From: Camellia lanceoleosa
Lineage: Eukaryota; Streptophyta; Magnoliopsida; Ericales; Theaceae
DNA: 64,000 nucleotides
Direction of reading: 5' to 3'
NCBI GenBank assembly: GCA_025200525.1
Contig: CM045768.1
Span: 46,037,022-46,101,021, forward strand
Below are positions 43,353 to 54,630 of this stretch, piece by piece; position 1 is the first letter of the stretch; each line of letters opens with the position of its first letter. A program made the translations under genes and the position numbers. The notes below the pieces were generated by a model. The model saw only the letters and a program-made list of their open reading frames with translations, had not been told where the DNA came from and searched no databases.

Positions 43353-43836
43353 TGTCACGACCCAAACCCGCCCCTATAGGTTTGGCGACGTAACTGGCCA
43401 GTAATCCGTGGATTACCTACGGCCTCCAAACAGAATAACAAATAATAAGGGGCTGCGGAAGCAAATACAGAAAGTAAACAAGGTCCAATGAGCTGTGATG
43501 ATGTACATGAGACAGAAAATTCAAAACTTATTTATATACATACATAATCATGCTAGTCAGATACACCCATGTGTACAAAATATTTACATAAGTACGTCCC
43601 AAGATCCGACTTTACAAAAACACTACCACAGACTAGCATGATTATGTATGTATATAAATAAGTTTTAAATTTTCTGTCTCATGTACGTCATCATAGCTCA
43701 TTGGACCTTGTTTACTTTCTGTATTTGCTTCCGCAGCCCCTTATTATTTGTTATTCTATTTGGAGGCCGTAGGTAATCCACGGATTACTGGCCGGTTACG
43801 TCGCCAAACCTATAGGAGCGGGTTTGGGTCGTGACA
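43353..43836. repeat. Palindromic 5' end of element B: two copies of the LTR U5 end, head to head
   Basis: Left arm 43353-43548 is the reverse complement of right arm 43641-43836, both exactly 196 nt. They are separated by CATGCTAGTC (43549-43558), a 72-nt loop, and GACTAGCATG (43631-43640). Arms plus loop correspond to 50718-51005 of the 3' LTR, where the same two decamers occur at 50718-50727 and 50800-50809 around the same 72-nt loop. The left extremity TGTCACGACCC is the inverted U5 terminus and abuts the TTTAG duplication. Confidence 0.93.
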
Positions 43837-43839
43837 GAG

Positions 43840-43851
43840 TGGTATCAGAGC
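43840..43851 (+). promoter_or_regulatory. Primer-binding site of element B, initiator tRNA-Met
   Basis: TGGTATCAGAGC starts 4 nt after the U5 end of the palindrome (43836). Its retention shows that the junction between U5 and the PBS is normal even though the rest of the 5' LTR is not. Confidence 0.9.
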
Positions 43852-44019
43852 ACGAGTTGTACCGCACACACAGGTCCATATGAGCTTAGGATGTCCTAGT
43901 GAGGATTAGGGGGCATTTCATTTGCATGTGTGAGTGTGTGGAAATACAACTGAACATTAAAATTGAATGTGCATCTGAATATACCTATACTTAATATCTT
44001 TTAACGTCCGTATAGTCAA

Positions 44020-44931
44020 ATGGAGAACCCAGGGGGAAGTGGTGAAAGTGAAACATCTGAGGCTCGTATGACCCGAATGGAACAAATGCTAGCAACCTTG
44101 ACTGAAGTGGTAATGCAACAGCAGAGACAACAACCCGTACCCCCTCCACCTCCGCCGGTGCAGGCTGAAGCCGATAACAGTGAAATTATTAACCTGACAC
44201 AGAAATTCCTGAAAATGAAACCACCAATGTTCTACGGTGGGATTGAGCCCTTGAAAGCTGAAACATGGTTGCTTGAGATGGAGAAGTTGTATGAGGTGTT
44301 CCCTTGTTCTGAAACTCAGAAAGTCTTGTTGGCTACCTACACCCTGAAAGATGAAGCTCGCAGGTGGTGGTTACTGATTCGAAATGGTCACGAAAATATG
44401 ACATGGACACAGTTCAACGCAATCTTTTATGATAAGTATTTTCCCCAGTGTTTTCGAAACCGGAAAGTCTCAGAATTTCAAGAACTTAAACAGGGCAAGA
44501 TGTCTGTAGCCCAGTATGAGGCCAAGTTCACTGAGCTAGCCAGGTTTGCTCCCCATATGGTGGACACAGAAGACAAGAAGGCCCGCAAGTTTGAGGATGG
44601 ATTGGATCTGGACATACTGGATAGGGTGGGAGTTCTGAATCTACCCACATATGTTAGCGTTTTGGACAGGGCATTAATGGCAGAGTCCATTCTAGCAGCA
44701 AAGAAACAAACTTCCGCTCCATGGACTGAGTGGACAGGGAAAAGATCCGGGAATAGCTTTAAAAAGGACCGCTCATTTTCTGGGAATAAGAAGCATAACA
44801 CAGGGTCTTACCGTAACTCAAGCCAAGGTAGTGGCCCTACGCCAAATTGCCCCGATTGCGGGAACAAGCATAGGGGTACTTGTCACCGAACATCAGGCGC
44901 GTGTTTTAGTTGTGGCAAGCCAGACATTTGA
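44020..44931 (+). CDS. gag of element B
   Basis: Starts [20 protein letters not shown], has a Gln/Pro-rich linker (residues about 30-50), and then the retrotransposon-gag domain ([47 protein letters not shown]). It forms the virus-like particle and packages RNA. Near the end are a partial zinc-finger pair, [13 protein letters not shown], and the start of the CCHC knuckle, CFSCGKP, where a 1-2 nt indel near 44925 throws the reading into a stop. The rest of the knuckle (HLMRNCP) continues in the pol frame at 44930. A programmed shift is unlikely exactly inside the finger, so I regard it as a mutation. Confidence 0.8.
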   Translation: MENPGGSGESETSEARMTRMEQMLATLTEVVMQQQRQQPVPPPPPPVQAEADNSEIINLTQKFLKMKPPMFYGGIEPLKAETWLLEMEKLYEVFPCSETQKVLLATYTLKDEARRWWLLIRNGHENMTWTQFNAIFYDKYFPQCFRNRKVSEFQELKQGKMSVAQYEAKFTELARFAPHMVDTEDKKARKFEDGLDLDILDRVGVLNLPTYVSVLDRALMAESILAAKKQTSAPWTEWTGKRSGNSFKKDRSFSGNKKHNTGSYRNSSQGSGPTPNCPDCGNKHRGTCHRTSGACFSCGKPDI

Positions 44932-47900
44932 TGAGGAATTGTCCGCTTAGATCTGAAACTACTAGCCGTCCTGCAGCAAGTTCAGCGGGATCCGCCTCCG
45001 TGGCCAAGACCAATGTCAAAACCAATGCAGGAAAAGAACCTTTGAGGCAAGGCCGGGTGTTTGCCTTAGTGCCGGGTGACGTACCGAACACCTATACTGT
45101 GGTGTCAGGTACACTTTCTGTATGTTCTCAAAATGCATGTGTGTTGATAGATTCTGGTTCTACACATTCTTTTGTGTCCCATGCTTTTTTCCGAAAATTG
45201 ACTAGGCCACTAGAACATATGACATGTGTATTATCTGTATCTACACCTTCTGGGGATTCTATGATGTGTACTCATGTTTATCCGGCTTGTGATGTTGTGG
45301 TTGGTGATATGATATTGTATGTGGATTTATTGCCTTTGGACATTCATCACTTTAATTGTATTTTGGGGATGGATTGGCTGACTAAATACTGTGCTACCAT
45401 TGATTGTGCAAACAAAATTGTTGTGTTTAGACCGCCGGGTATGCCTGAATTTACCTTTAGAGGGAATGGGGTAGTTCCTCCCCCATACTTAATTTCGACT
45501 ATGAAAGTTGTAAAACTACTTAGGAAGGGTTGTAGGGGTTATCTGTGTTGCATATTGACTACATCATCTGACAGTCCTACTGTAGGAACAATCCCTATTG
45601 TTTGTGACTTTCCTGATGTGTTTCCAACTAATTTACCGGGGGATTTAGTTGACAGAGAAATTGAATTTACTGTTGAGGTGATTCCGGGGACACAACCTAT
45701 TTCCAAGACCCCTTATAGAATGTCCATTTCTGAATTGAAAGAATTGAAAACCCAACTTCAGGAACTATTAGACAAGAACTTTATCCGTCCGAGTACTTCA
45801 CCTTGGGGTGCTCCAGTGTTATTTGTCAAAAAGAAGGATGGGTCTTTGAGATTGTGCATAGACTATCGGGAATTGAACAAAGTGACTATCAAAAACAAAT
45901 ATCCCTTGCCCCGAATAGATGACTTATCTGACCAACTTCAGGGTGCCCAAGTGTTTTCCAAAATTGACCTCAGGTCTGGGTATCATCAGTTAAAGGTTAA
46001 AGCCGAAGACATTGAGAAAACTACATTCCGAACTAGATATGGACACTATGAGTTTTTGGTAATGCCGTTTAGGATGACAAATGCACCTGCTGCTTTCATG
46101 GATCTTATGAATAGAGTGTTTAAATCATATCTAGATGATTTTATTGTTGTATTTATTGATGATATTCTGATATATTCTAAGGACAGGGAAGAACATGAAA
46201 AGCATTTGAGAACCGCCTTGCAGATATTGAGAGAAAAGAAGTTGTATGCTAAATTGTCCAAGTGTCGGACGAAGGTGGCATTTCTGGGCCATGTGATTGA
46301 CAAAAATGGTGTTTCTGTGGACCCTCAGAAAATTGAAGCTGTTGTGGATTGGCCGAGGCCTACAAATGTGACAGAAGTACGAAGTTTTCTGGGACTTGCA
46401 GGCTACTACAGGAGATTTGTGAAAGACTTCTCAAAGCTTGCCTTGCCATTGACTCAGTTAACTCAGAAAAACATGCCATTTGACTGGAATGATCAAAAAG
46501 AGGCAGCTTTCCAAGAGTTGAAAACCAGGTTAGTGACTGCACCAATTCTAACCTTGCCAAATGGTGCTGATGGGTTTCAAGTGTACAGTGATGCTTCATA
46601 TAAAGGCTTAGGGTGTGTACTGATGCAAAATGGGAAAGTGATTGCCTATGCCTCCAGACAACTGAGACCTCATGAAAAGAATTATCCAACGCACGACCTT
46701 GAGTTGGCAGCCGTGGTGTTTGCTTTGAAAATATGGCGTCATTACTTGTATGGGGTAACTTGCGAAGTGTACACCGACCATAAAAGCTTAAAATATTTCT
46801 TCACCCAAAAGGAGTTAAATATGAGACAGAGACGGTGGATGGAACTAATCAAGGATTATGACTTGCAAATCTTATATCACCTGGGAAAGGCTAATACTGT
46901 GGCGGATGCCTTGAGCCGAAAATCTGGTGCAACCATGTCGTGTTTGTTATCTAGCCGAAAAGACTTGTCAACTGACTGTGAACAAGATGGATTGAGGTCT
47001 GCTATCTCTGCTCAACCTGCTATTCTTGATGAGATTAAACAGAAACAATGTGAAGATTAACACTTGAAAAAGATTATAGAGGAGGTTGATTCGAAACCGA
47101 GGCCCGAATTCATGTTTGAAAATGCTGTGTTGAAATTTCAGAACCGTCTTTGTGTGCCTGATTGCTATGATTTGAGGAAACGTGTTATGACCGAAGCTCA
47201 CAGTAGTAAATTTGCTATGCATCCGGGGAACACGAAGATGTACCACAACTTGAAACAGAATTTTTGGTGGCCTGGAATGAAGAAGAGTATTGCAGACTTT
47301 GTGGCTAGATGTCTACACTGCCAACAGGTTAAAACCGAACATCAACGACCTGCCGGTTTGCTACAACCACTCGCAATACCAGAATGGAAATGGGAGCACA
47401 TCACCATGGACTTCATTGTGGGATTGCCTCGTTCTTCCTGAGGTATGGACTCTATTTGGGTTATAGTTGACCGTTTGACTAAGTCTGCACATTTTCTGCC
47501 TGTTAAAACTATTTATAACGCTGACAGACTTGCTAACATCTATATGACTGAAATTGTAAGACTGCATGGAGTGCCAGTGTCTATTGTGTCTGACAGGGAC
47601 TCAAAGTTTGTATCAAGATTTTGGCAGAGTTTACAACAGGCTTTGGGAACAGAATTGAGACTGAGTAGTGCTTACCACCCACAGACTGATGGCCAAACTG
47701 AACGAACTAACCAAACCCTGGAGGATATGCTCAGGATGTATGTGTTAGACTTCCAGGGAAATTGGGAAGCTTACTTGCCATTAGCCGAGTTTGTGTACAA
47801 CAACAGTTATCACTCAAGTATTGGGATGGCTCCTTACGAAGCGTTGTACGGAATGAGGTGCCGATCTCCTATATGTTGGGCTGAAGTGGGCGACAGACCT

Positions 47901-48503
47901 TTGTTGGGACCAGAACTTGTACAAGAAACAACCGAGAAAGTGAAGTTGATACAGCAGCGTTTGAAAACTGCACAGAGTAGGCAAAAGAGTTATGCCGATG
48001 TTCGAAGAAGGGAAAGGGAATATGAAGTGGGGGATCATGTGTTCATTAAAGTGACCCCGATGAAGGGTCAAACCCGATTTGGTGTAAAGGGAAAATTGGC
48101 GCCAAGGTATGTTGGGCCTTATGAAGTTCTCGAAAAGATCAACCCGGTGTCCTACCGAATAGCCTTACCTCCGGTGATGAAACATATGCACAATGTTTTT
48201 CATGTATCGATGCTTCGGGAATATTTGAGAGATCCACTCCACGTCATCGAACCGACACATGTACTGTTGAAGGATGACTACGCCTATGAAGAGAGGCCTA
48301 TCCAGATTGTGAATCGAAGGATTAAAAGGTTGAGAAATAAGGAAATACCGTTGGTGAAAGTTGATTGGCAAAACCACGGGGGAACCTACGCAACTTGGGA
48401 AACCGAGGAAGACATGAAGAGGAGATATCCGGAATTGTTCCCTTTAGACCCGACATTGGCTTCGAATGAAGGTAACTTGAGTTTGGGGACCAAACTCTTT
48501 TAA
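44910..48503 (+). pseudogene. pol of element B with chromodomain, two in-frame stops
   Basis: The protease site is [10 protein letters not shown] (near 45150). Reverse transcriptase has [26 protein letters not shown] and catalytic [10 protein letters not shown] (near 46150). RNase H has VYSDAS and ADALSRK (near 46910). The integrase HHCC finger is [11 protein letters not shown] through CLHCQQVK, and its core includes MDFIVGLP, VSDRDSKF and [13 protein letters not shown]. The C-terminal chromodomain (IPLVKVDWQNH, YATWETEEDM) probably guides integration to heterochromatin. TAA at 47058 lies between RNase H and integrase and TGA at 47439 lies in the integrase core; both are explicable as single C-to-T changes. 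Otherwise the frame is open for about 1190 codons, so this copy is young. Confidence 0.88.
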
Positions 48504-48514
48504 GGGGGGAAGAC
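48502..48514 (+). promoter_or_regulatory. Polypurine tract of element B
   Basis: AAGGGGGGAAGAC immediately precedes the 3' LTR start TGTAATAACCCCGACC. Confidence 0.85.
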
Positions 48515-51005
48515 TGTAATAACCCCGACCCTGGTTAACGCTAATTGAGACTTAATTAGGCCTAATAATAATTAAGGGAAAAATCTGGAATTTACTTACA
48601 TGTGCATTGCATGACTTATGTGTTTTTATCTGTTCGGTGTCGGAATATCTGTTCGTGTTTTAGACTTTAAACTGCAAATTGGAAGCCTTATCGGCACCCG
48701 ATTCCGAAATTGATTGGTGTTTTGAACTCGTTAGATTTTTTTGTGAATTTATGGTAGGTTCGATTAAAATTCGATTTGGGGCGATTAAACTCGATTAAAT
48801 TAATGCCACTTATTTAGTTGAGCCAAACACCCCTTAAAGGCTAATTTTGCTTTGTTCTTGTTTTCTCTCCACTAACTCACCCTATGCATTTGACTTGCAC
48901 ATTTGACCCTCAACAAGAGAGAAAAACGTGAGAGAGGAGAAGAATTGAGGAAAATTGGGTCTTAGCTCAAGAATTAGCTTGGAACTTAGAGGAAAGTGGA
49001 AGATAACAACTATTTGGGCTAGCACATTGTGAATTGAAGGTTTAAGGTAGGAATTTCATTTTCTGGAACTACATTTCAGGTTGTTCTTGCATGATTCGTG
49101 GTTAGATTGGAGTTTGAAGTTGAAAATGGGTTTAGAATGTTGAATTGAAGTCCATAACATGCATGCATGAACACATTCATGGAAATTGGAATTGTTGGAT
49201 GTCAAATTTCTACATGCATGTGCATATTTTTGCTAAAGCTTATGAGTTCAACAAATTTCTGAGTTAAATGTTGCCTTGGATCATGATTTGAAGCTTTGAA
49301 ATGCATTTGAGTTCATGCATGTGGGATTACATTTGTTCTTGAAAATGGGTTTGTAAATGGCGCTCAAAATTACTCACTCTTGGCCCTTGATTTTACAAAT
49401 TGGCTTTTGAAACTTGATATACTATGAGTTTAAGGTGTTTTTCCAGATTTTGGGCCCAAGAGGTTGAGTTTTGGGTTGAAGAATGCTTGGTTCGAACTTG
49501 GAAGACAAATCTGGAAATTCCAGATTTTGCTTCCTCGCTCGAGCGAAGGATTTCTCCCTCGAGCGAGCCCTTTGATTTTGCAAGCTCGCTCGAGCGAGCA
49601 TCGAGCGACCATCGCGCGAAAAAAATTAGCATCCAGTATTTTTATTGTTTCATCAGACCGCTCGAGCGAAGGAAGCCTCGCTCGAGCGACCCCTTTGATT
49701 TTGGAAGCTCGCTCGAGCGAAGGAAGGCTCGTTCGAGCGAGGCTCCTATTTTCAGCAACTTTTGAAAAATGTTTTCTAAGGCATTTTTACACCCCCATTC
49801 CATCCTAGGCATTCCTAGGCCATGCTTTAGGCTCCATACTAAGGTTAAGGGGTTAGGTACACACTTAGAATTGTTGATGTAAGTTTTGTACATTAGAAGT
49901 ACATGTTTCAAAGTGTGTACCCATGATGTGTTATGTAGGTCACGTGCCGCAAGCTGTTGACCCTCTGACTTCGTCTACCTGTAACAACGCCAAATGTGAG
50001 TAATAACTTTGTAAAGTTATGTTCAATGTTATGTATTTTCAATATACTATGATACGAAATGATTGATTCTTTGAACAGCTATGATATGTTGGAAATGAAT
50101 GAATGAATGTCCAGTTTTTCTGAAAAGTATTTGTGGCACCCTTAGTCCGGATGGCCCTCGCCCGGGGGTAACAATACCGTGGCCTATGGCCCTTGCCTGG
50201 GGGTAACAATACCATGGCTACTTGCGCGCAAGATATGGACCTTTGTGGTCGTTGGTACCAACTTTGTTGTGGTCTTCGGACACACTGTTGTGTCTTCGGA
50301 CTCGGACTGTCACAGGTCTTAGGACACACTGTTGTGCTTTTCGGACTGTCATTGCGGTCTCAGGACCTGCCTGATCTGATAGCTAATGGGTGTACCACGT
50401 ATGATCTTATGCAAAATCTGAGTTTGAATATGAATATAAGCATGTATCAGACTGCTTCGATTTGAAATCTGAAGATGCATAAGACTGTGTTTCTGATATG
50501 GACCTTGATTTCTAACTCGGTGATGGACACCGTTCATTAAAATCTTTACTCTGTTATTATTCACTGGGCTTTCGCTCACTGTTTATTACATATATGTAGG
50601 TGAGTCGGTACAAGACCCTGGCCAGAGTTGATGGCCTCCTGTTTCCTTTTTGTCAGCCAGCTGTTGCGCCTCCCGAGGAGGCTCCAATTAAAGCCTAACA
50701 CCGGGGCAGTTTTGCTTCATGCTAGTCTATGGTAGTGTTTTTGTAAAGTCGGATCTTGGGATGTACTTATGTAAATATTCTGTACACATGGGTGTATCTG
50801 ACTAGCATGATTATGTATGTATATAAATAAGTTTTGAATTTTCTGTCTCATGTACGTCATCACAGCTCATTGGACCTTGTTTACTTTCTGTATTTGCTTC
50901 CGCAGCCCCTTATTATTTGTTATTCTGTTTGGAGGCCGTAAGTAATCCACGGATTATTGGCCGGTTACGTCGCCAAACCTATAGGGGCGGGTTTGGGTCG
51001 TGACA
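48515..51005 (+). repeat. 3' LTR of element B (2491 bp)
   Basis: TGTAATAACCCCGACC...GGTTTGGGTCGTGACA. It contains the CTCGAG palindrome array (49534-49742), repeated GGGGGTAACAATACC text (50158-50215), a possible TATA element TATATAAATAAG (50819-50830) and the decamer inverted repeat (50718/50800) used in the palindrome at the 5' end. It ends next to TTTAG. Confidence 0.92.
49534..49742. repeat. Array of CGCTCGAGCG palindromes in the 3' LTR of element B
   Basis: About eight copies or near-copies of CGCTCGAGCGA lie in about 210 bp, several joined by CCCTTTGATTTTG and AAGCTCG spacers. The larger unit (GAAGG...CTCGAGCGA.CCCTTTGATTTTG..AAGCTCGCTCGAGCGA) occurs twice, at about 49540 and 49665. 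The solo LTR at 12908-14890 carries the same core as four perfect CCGCTCGAGCGG copies. Confidence 0.8.
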
Positions 51006-51412
51006 TTTAGTGTGATTACTTTACCTTTCACATAAGAGGTTAGACTACACTATTCCACTTCTCCCTCAGTAGGTCTCAAGTGAAGGTAAAATAAATATAC
51101 AAGACGGGGATATACCTTTTGTAGTAAATAAGTTAAAGGTAACCATCCCATTGTATCTAGTCTGCCAAGCAACAGTGGATCATATTGAGAATATAGATTT
51201 ACCTTTCTCCCCTTAACAATTGGTCGATAGACAAAATTTGAATAAGCTTGTTCGTGATTATATGTGAGAAAATCAATAGTTGGACAGTGATGATGTTGTT
51301 GCTATTGTTGACGTTGTGAAGGGTTAGAGGTTTCGCCACGTGAACATACCTACTGACAGCAAACTGGGTCTCGCACTTTTTGTTCTTAGCATGATGACTG
51401 CAAAAGTTAAGA
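51006..51412 (-). pseudogene. N-terminal half of the plant-transposon-type ORF split by element B
   Basis: Reading leftwards from about 51400: KNKKCETQFAVSRYVHVAKP, a frameshift near 51300, then PTIDFLTYNHEQAYSNF, GRKVNLYSQYDPLLLGRLD, MGWLPLTYLLQKVYPRL, a TAG near 51040, and SYVKGKVITL, which ends at the target site of element B. The frame then continues at 43347. Apart from the frameshift and one stop it reads as a single open protein, typical of TE-derived ORFs with the plant-transposon-protein domain. Confidence 0.6.
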
Positions 51413-53679
51413 AAAATGTATCAAAAATGTATAAAAGATGCATAACAAAATGTATGAAAATGGTGTGAAAAAAAAAAAAGCAACAGATAGTCAAACTGAA
51501 CTTATGCTACTGGTGCAAAAGGCAAGCAACAGACAGCCAAACTGAGCGCAAAAGACAAGCAAACTGGTGGAAGCTAGGACTGAAACCGGTTGACCGGCCG
51601 ATTGTCCCTTTTGTTAAAACATTCGGCTTTGTGTAGCTCAGCTCTGAAATTGTGAAGCTATGAAGAATATGAAGTTGTGGTTCAAACTAACCTCTTATGA
51701 AAACTCTTCGTCTCTTCTTTTACACGGATATCTACACTGAATTTATGATATTGTATGGTGAAAAAGTTGCTAAAGTTGTTGGAATGAAAATGGTAAAGAT
51801 GGTATAGTTAAATAAATGAAGATGCTGACTTATATAAAGTCTCAGTTTCAAAAGTTGTTGTTGTTGTTGTTGTTTTTTTTTTTCATCGAATACTGACTTA
51901 TAGCGCTTTTTATTTATTTTTCATTTCTTTCGTATAGTGATCACTGACAATCTGTGGCTCAGTTTTGGCTCTTTTTTTTTTTTTTTTTCTTTTCCTTTAT
52001 CGAATAGTGACCAATTGACACCCAGCAGAGGAGAGAGGGGGGTCTGTTGCATGAGTGAAATTACACTATTGCCCGTTTCATTTTATACTTACATAGCAAT
52101 TTGACATTCTATGAAAGAGGGGCAAGTTAGTCATTTTATAGTCAAATACGTCAATCAATAGCTCCCAATAATATGAGCTTCACGGGTGACCCCAATAATA
52201 TGAGCTTCACGAGTGAGGCAGGAGTGAGGGACAATAATGAAACTAAAAAAAATGATACAACATAAAGAATTTTTTATTAAATTAATAAAATTTAACAAAT
52301 GAAAAAATGTTGATAATGTTTAGTAACATTTACGTTTTGGTTTGTATTTAAAAAAATTTAATGAACTGGTTTTTGTTAATTTTTATCAATATGTAATGTC
52401 CAAACGTGTTGGTTTGAACAAAAGTTTTGAAATATATTAAAAACGTATTGCACAAAATATTTATACAAGCCTAAAAAATGAATTGACAGAAAAATTAATT
52501 GACATAAAATAATTGACATAAAAATTATTTGAAAAAAAAAATTATTCAAAAATATTACTTAAAAACAATTAATTGAAAAAAAAAATCAATTTTTTATTTT
52601 AGCATTTTAAAAATAGTTTGGTTATGACTGTTGATCAAAAACACGAATATCGAGTTGTGAGTTGTGTGTTATCAATTATAGGTTGAATTAAGTTTTAAAA
52701 ACTATTTTGAAAATTCATCACTAAACAAATTTTCTTATTTCACATGTCACATCAAACTTTCAAAACTCCATTCCACTTACAATTCAAAACTCAATTCAAC
52801 ATTCTATTCAAAAATCAAAACCAAACAAATTTTCTACACTCAAATCATAATTCGAAACTCACAAACTCAAAATACAACTCCTACTCTCAAATCATATTTA
52901 GAAAGCTCTACCAAACGCAACCTAATTTTGCCAATTTTATGTGGGATGATATTTTCAAAATATATATCTTGATTTTTTTATTGATAAATCTCATTTAAAA
53001 GTGTTCTAATCCAATAAGTCCACCAATAAAATTTTTAACATAGTTAGTCCGATGTATTTATACTTTTACTCTATGAGGTCCCATTCTCCTGATTTATATT
53101 GTTTGTTGGACTATTATATCCTTATGTCTATTGTTGATATGTATTATATAGAAAAATGATATACACATTTTTTTTTTGTTGCTACCTTCATTTTGATAGT
53201 TACCATTATTCATGTTTTTCTTTTTGATCAATTTCATTCACGTTTGTGATATTGTTTCATTGTGCTAGGGTTTCGAAACTCTCTATTTGGTAGGGTTTAG
53301 AAACTCTAACTTACACATGGTAGTGAAATAATATTATGTTCCTCTATTGTTGCAATAAAGTTTTGTGTTCCTCCATTGTCAATTTGTATTCGAAGTTTTG
53401 TGTTCGTCCATTGTTACTATGTGTTTGAAACTCTATATTTCTCTATTGTTGTAAGTCAAAACTTTGTTTATATCCAATCAATTTTATTACAAATATATTC
53501 TTCAAAGGTGAGTTTAGTTTGATTTGGATTGGTGGAATGGTGAAGTTGCATAAATTGTTAATGATAGTGATAATGATAAAGATGAGAATGTAGGTGATAT
53601 ATTTTTTATTTATTTTTAGAGTGATTGATTTTTTTATTTTTATTTTTAATTTTATTACTGCCATTATTTCTATTTTTTT
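51413..53679. other. AT-rich intergenic DNA with small repeats
   Basis: No gene. It contains a 27-bp tandem duplication (52164-52190 and 52191-52217, CCCAATAATATGAGCTTCAC plus 7 nt), a MITE-like C-rich stretch at about 52740-52925 ending in a TACCAAACGCAACCTAA terminus, and long A/T tracts. The part near 51480-51620 upstream of the split minus-strand ORF may include its old promoter. Confidence 0.5.
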
Positions 53680-54630
53680 GTCAAGCAGTGTGAATGTTCA
53701 CATTGCACATTATTTGAAAGTCTGAATAATAAATGTTGGAATATAGATATGAATATAATTATATATTTTGCAAGATGTGAATGTTCATATATCATTGGTT
53801 ATTTGTTACTATACTTGTTGTTTGAACAATCATTTTTTGTTACCATTAAACAATTGAAATAGTTTTTTTTTTTTTTTTTTTTTTTTTTGCAGGGTGAATG
53901 TTTACATTGGTATGAGTTTAGTCTTTCTAAGGTTAGTTGTATGTTAATTGCAAATTGTGAACATTCACATTATATTTTGATATGATTTTTTTTTTAAAAA
54001 TTTTTTCGAAAATTAGTTGTATTCTGTTGTTGTTTTTATTTTTTATGCTTGTTGGTTGAACAATTATTTTTGTTACCATTGAACAATTGAAATAGTAGAT
54101 TTTCACGTTTTTTAATTTTATTTTATATTTTCACATTGCAGTGTGAATGTTCACATTGGTATAAGTTTATTTATTTTTTTAAACTAATTGTATATTAATT
54201 GTAAATTGTGAACATTCACTTTGTATTTTTGTATAAGTTTTATTTTTTTTGAAAGTTAATTGTATGTTTGTTATTTTTTTTACTATGCTTGTTAGTTGAA
54301 CAATCATTTTTGTTACCCTTGAACAATTGAAATAGTTAATTTTCACTTCTTTTTTTTAAAAAATTTTGTTTTATGTTTTCACATTATAGTATAAATGTTT
54401 ACATTGGTATGATTTATTTTTTTAAGACTAGTTGTATGTTAATTATAAATTGTGAACATTCATATTTTATTTTGATAAGAATTTTATTTTTTCAAAAGTT
54501 AGTTGTATGTTTATTATTTATTATGAACATTCACATTATACTTTTGTATATGTTTTGTTTTTTCAAAAATAAGTTATATGTTTGTTATTTACTATGAACA
54601 TTCACATTGTATTTTGATTTTCATTCAGAT
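53680..54630 (+). repeat. Tandem repeat, period about 235 bp, with GTGAATGTTCAC dyads
   Basis: The marker TTGAACAATCATTTTTGTTACC...TTGAACAATTGAAATAGT-type block occurs at about 53823, 54055 and 54295 (spacings 232 and 240). Between markers, TGTGAATGTTCACATTGGTAT and ATTGTGAACATTCACATT-type segments recur in inverted relationship. About three full copies plus shorter partial copies near 54480-54620. Confidence 0.75.

Larger units (their letters stand above)
43353..51005 (+). mobile_element. Nearly intact Ty3/Gypsy chromovirus (Tekay-like), element B, with a palindromic 5' end
   Basis: 7653 bp, flanked by a perfect TTTAG duplication (43348-43352, 51006-51010). The 3' LTR is 2491 bp (48515-51005). 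At the 5' side there is no full LTR but a 484-bp palindrome made of the LTR's U5 end. The internal region has the PBS, gag, protease, RT, RNase H, integrase and chromodomain, with only three visible lesions. It is inserted in a minus-strand transposon-type ORF whose frame rejoins perfectly when the element is removed. Without U3 at its 5' end it has no normal promoter there. Confidence 0.92.

Noticed and set aside
43353..43836. Palindrome explained by two separate solo LTR fragments in opposite orientation
   Set aside because: The arms are of exactly equal length, meet at an inverted repeat present in the normal LTR, join the PBS correctly, and share one target duplication with the 3' LTR. 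Two independent insertions would not give this.
48515..51005. LTR-internal ORFs of about 90-115 codons at 49424-49911
   Set aside because: They translate the CTCGAG repeat array in several frames at once (Arg-Ser-Ser-Glu repeats), a sign of repeat DNA rather than genes.
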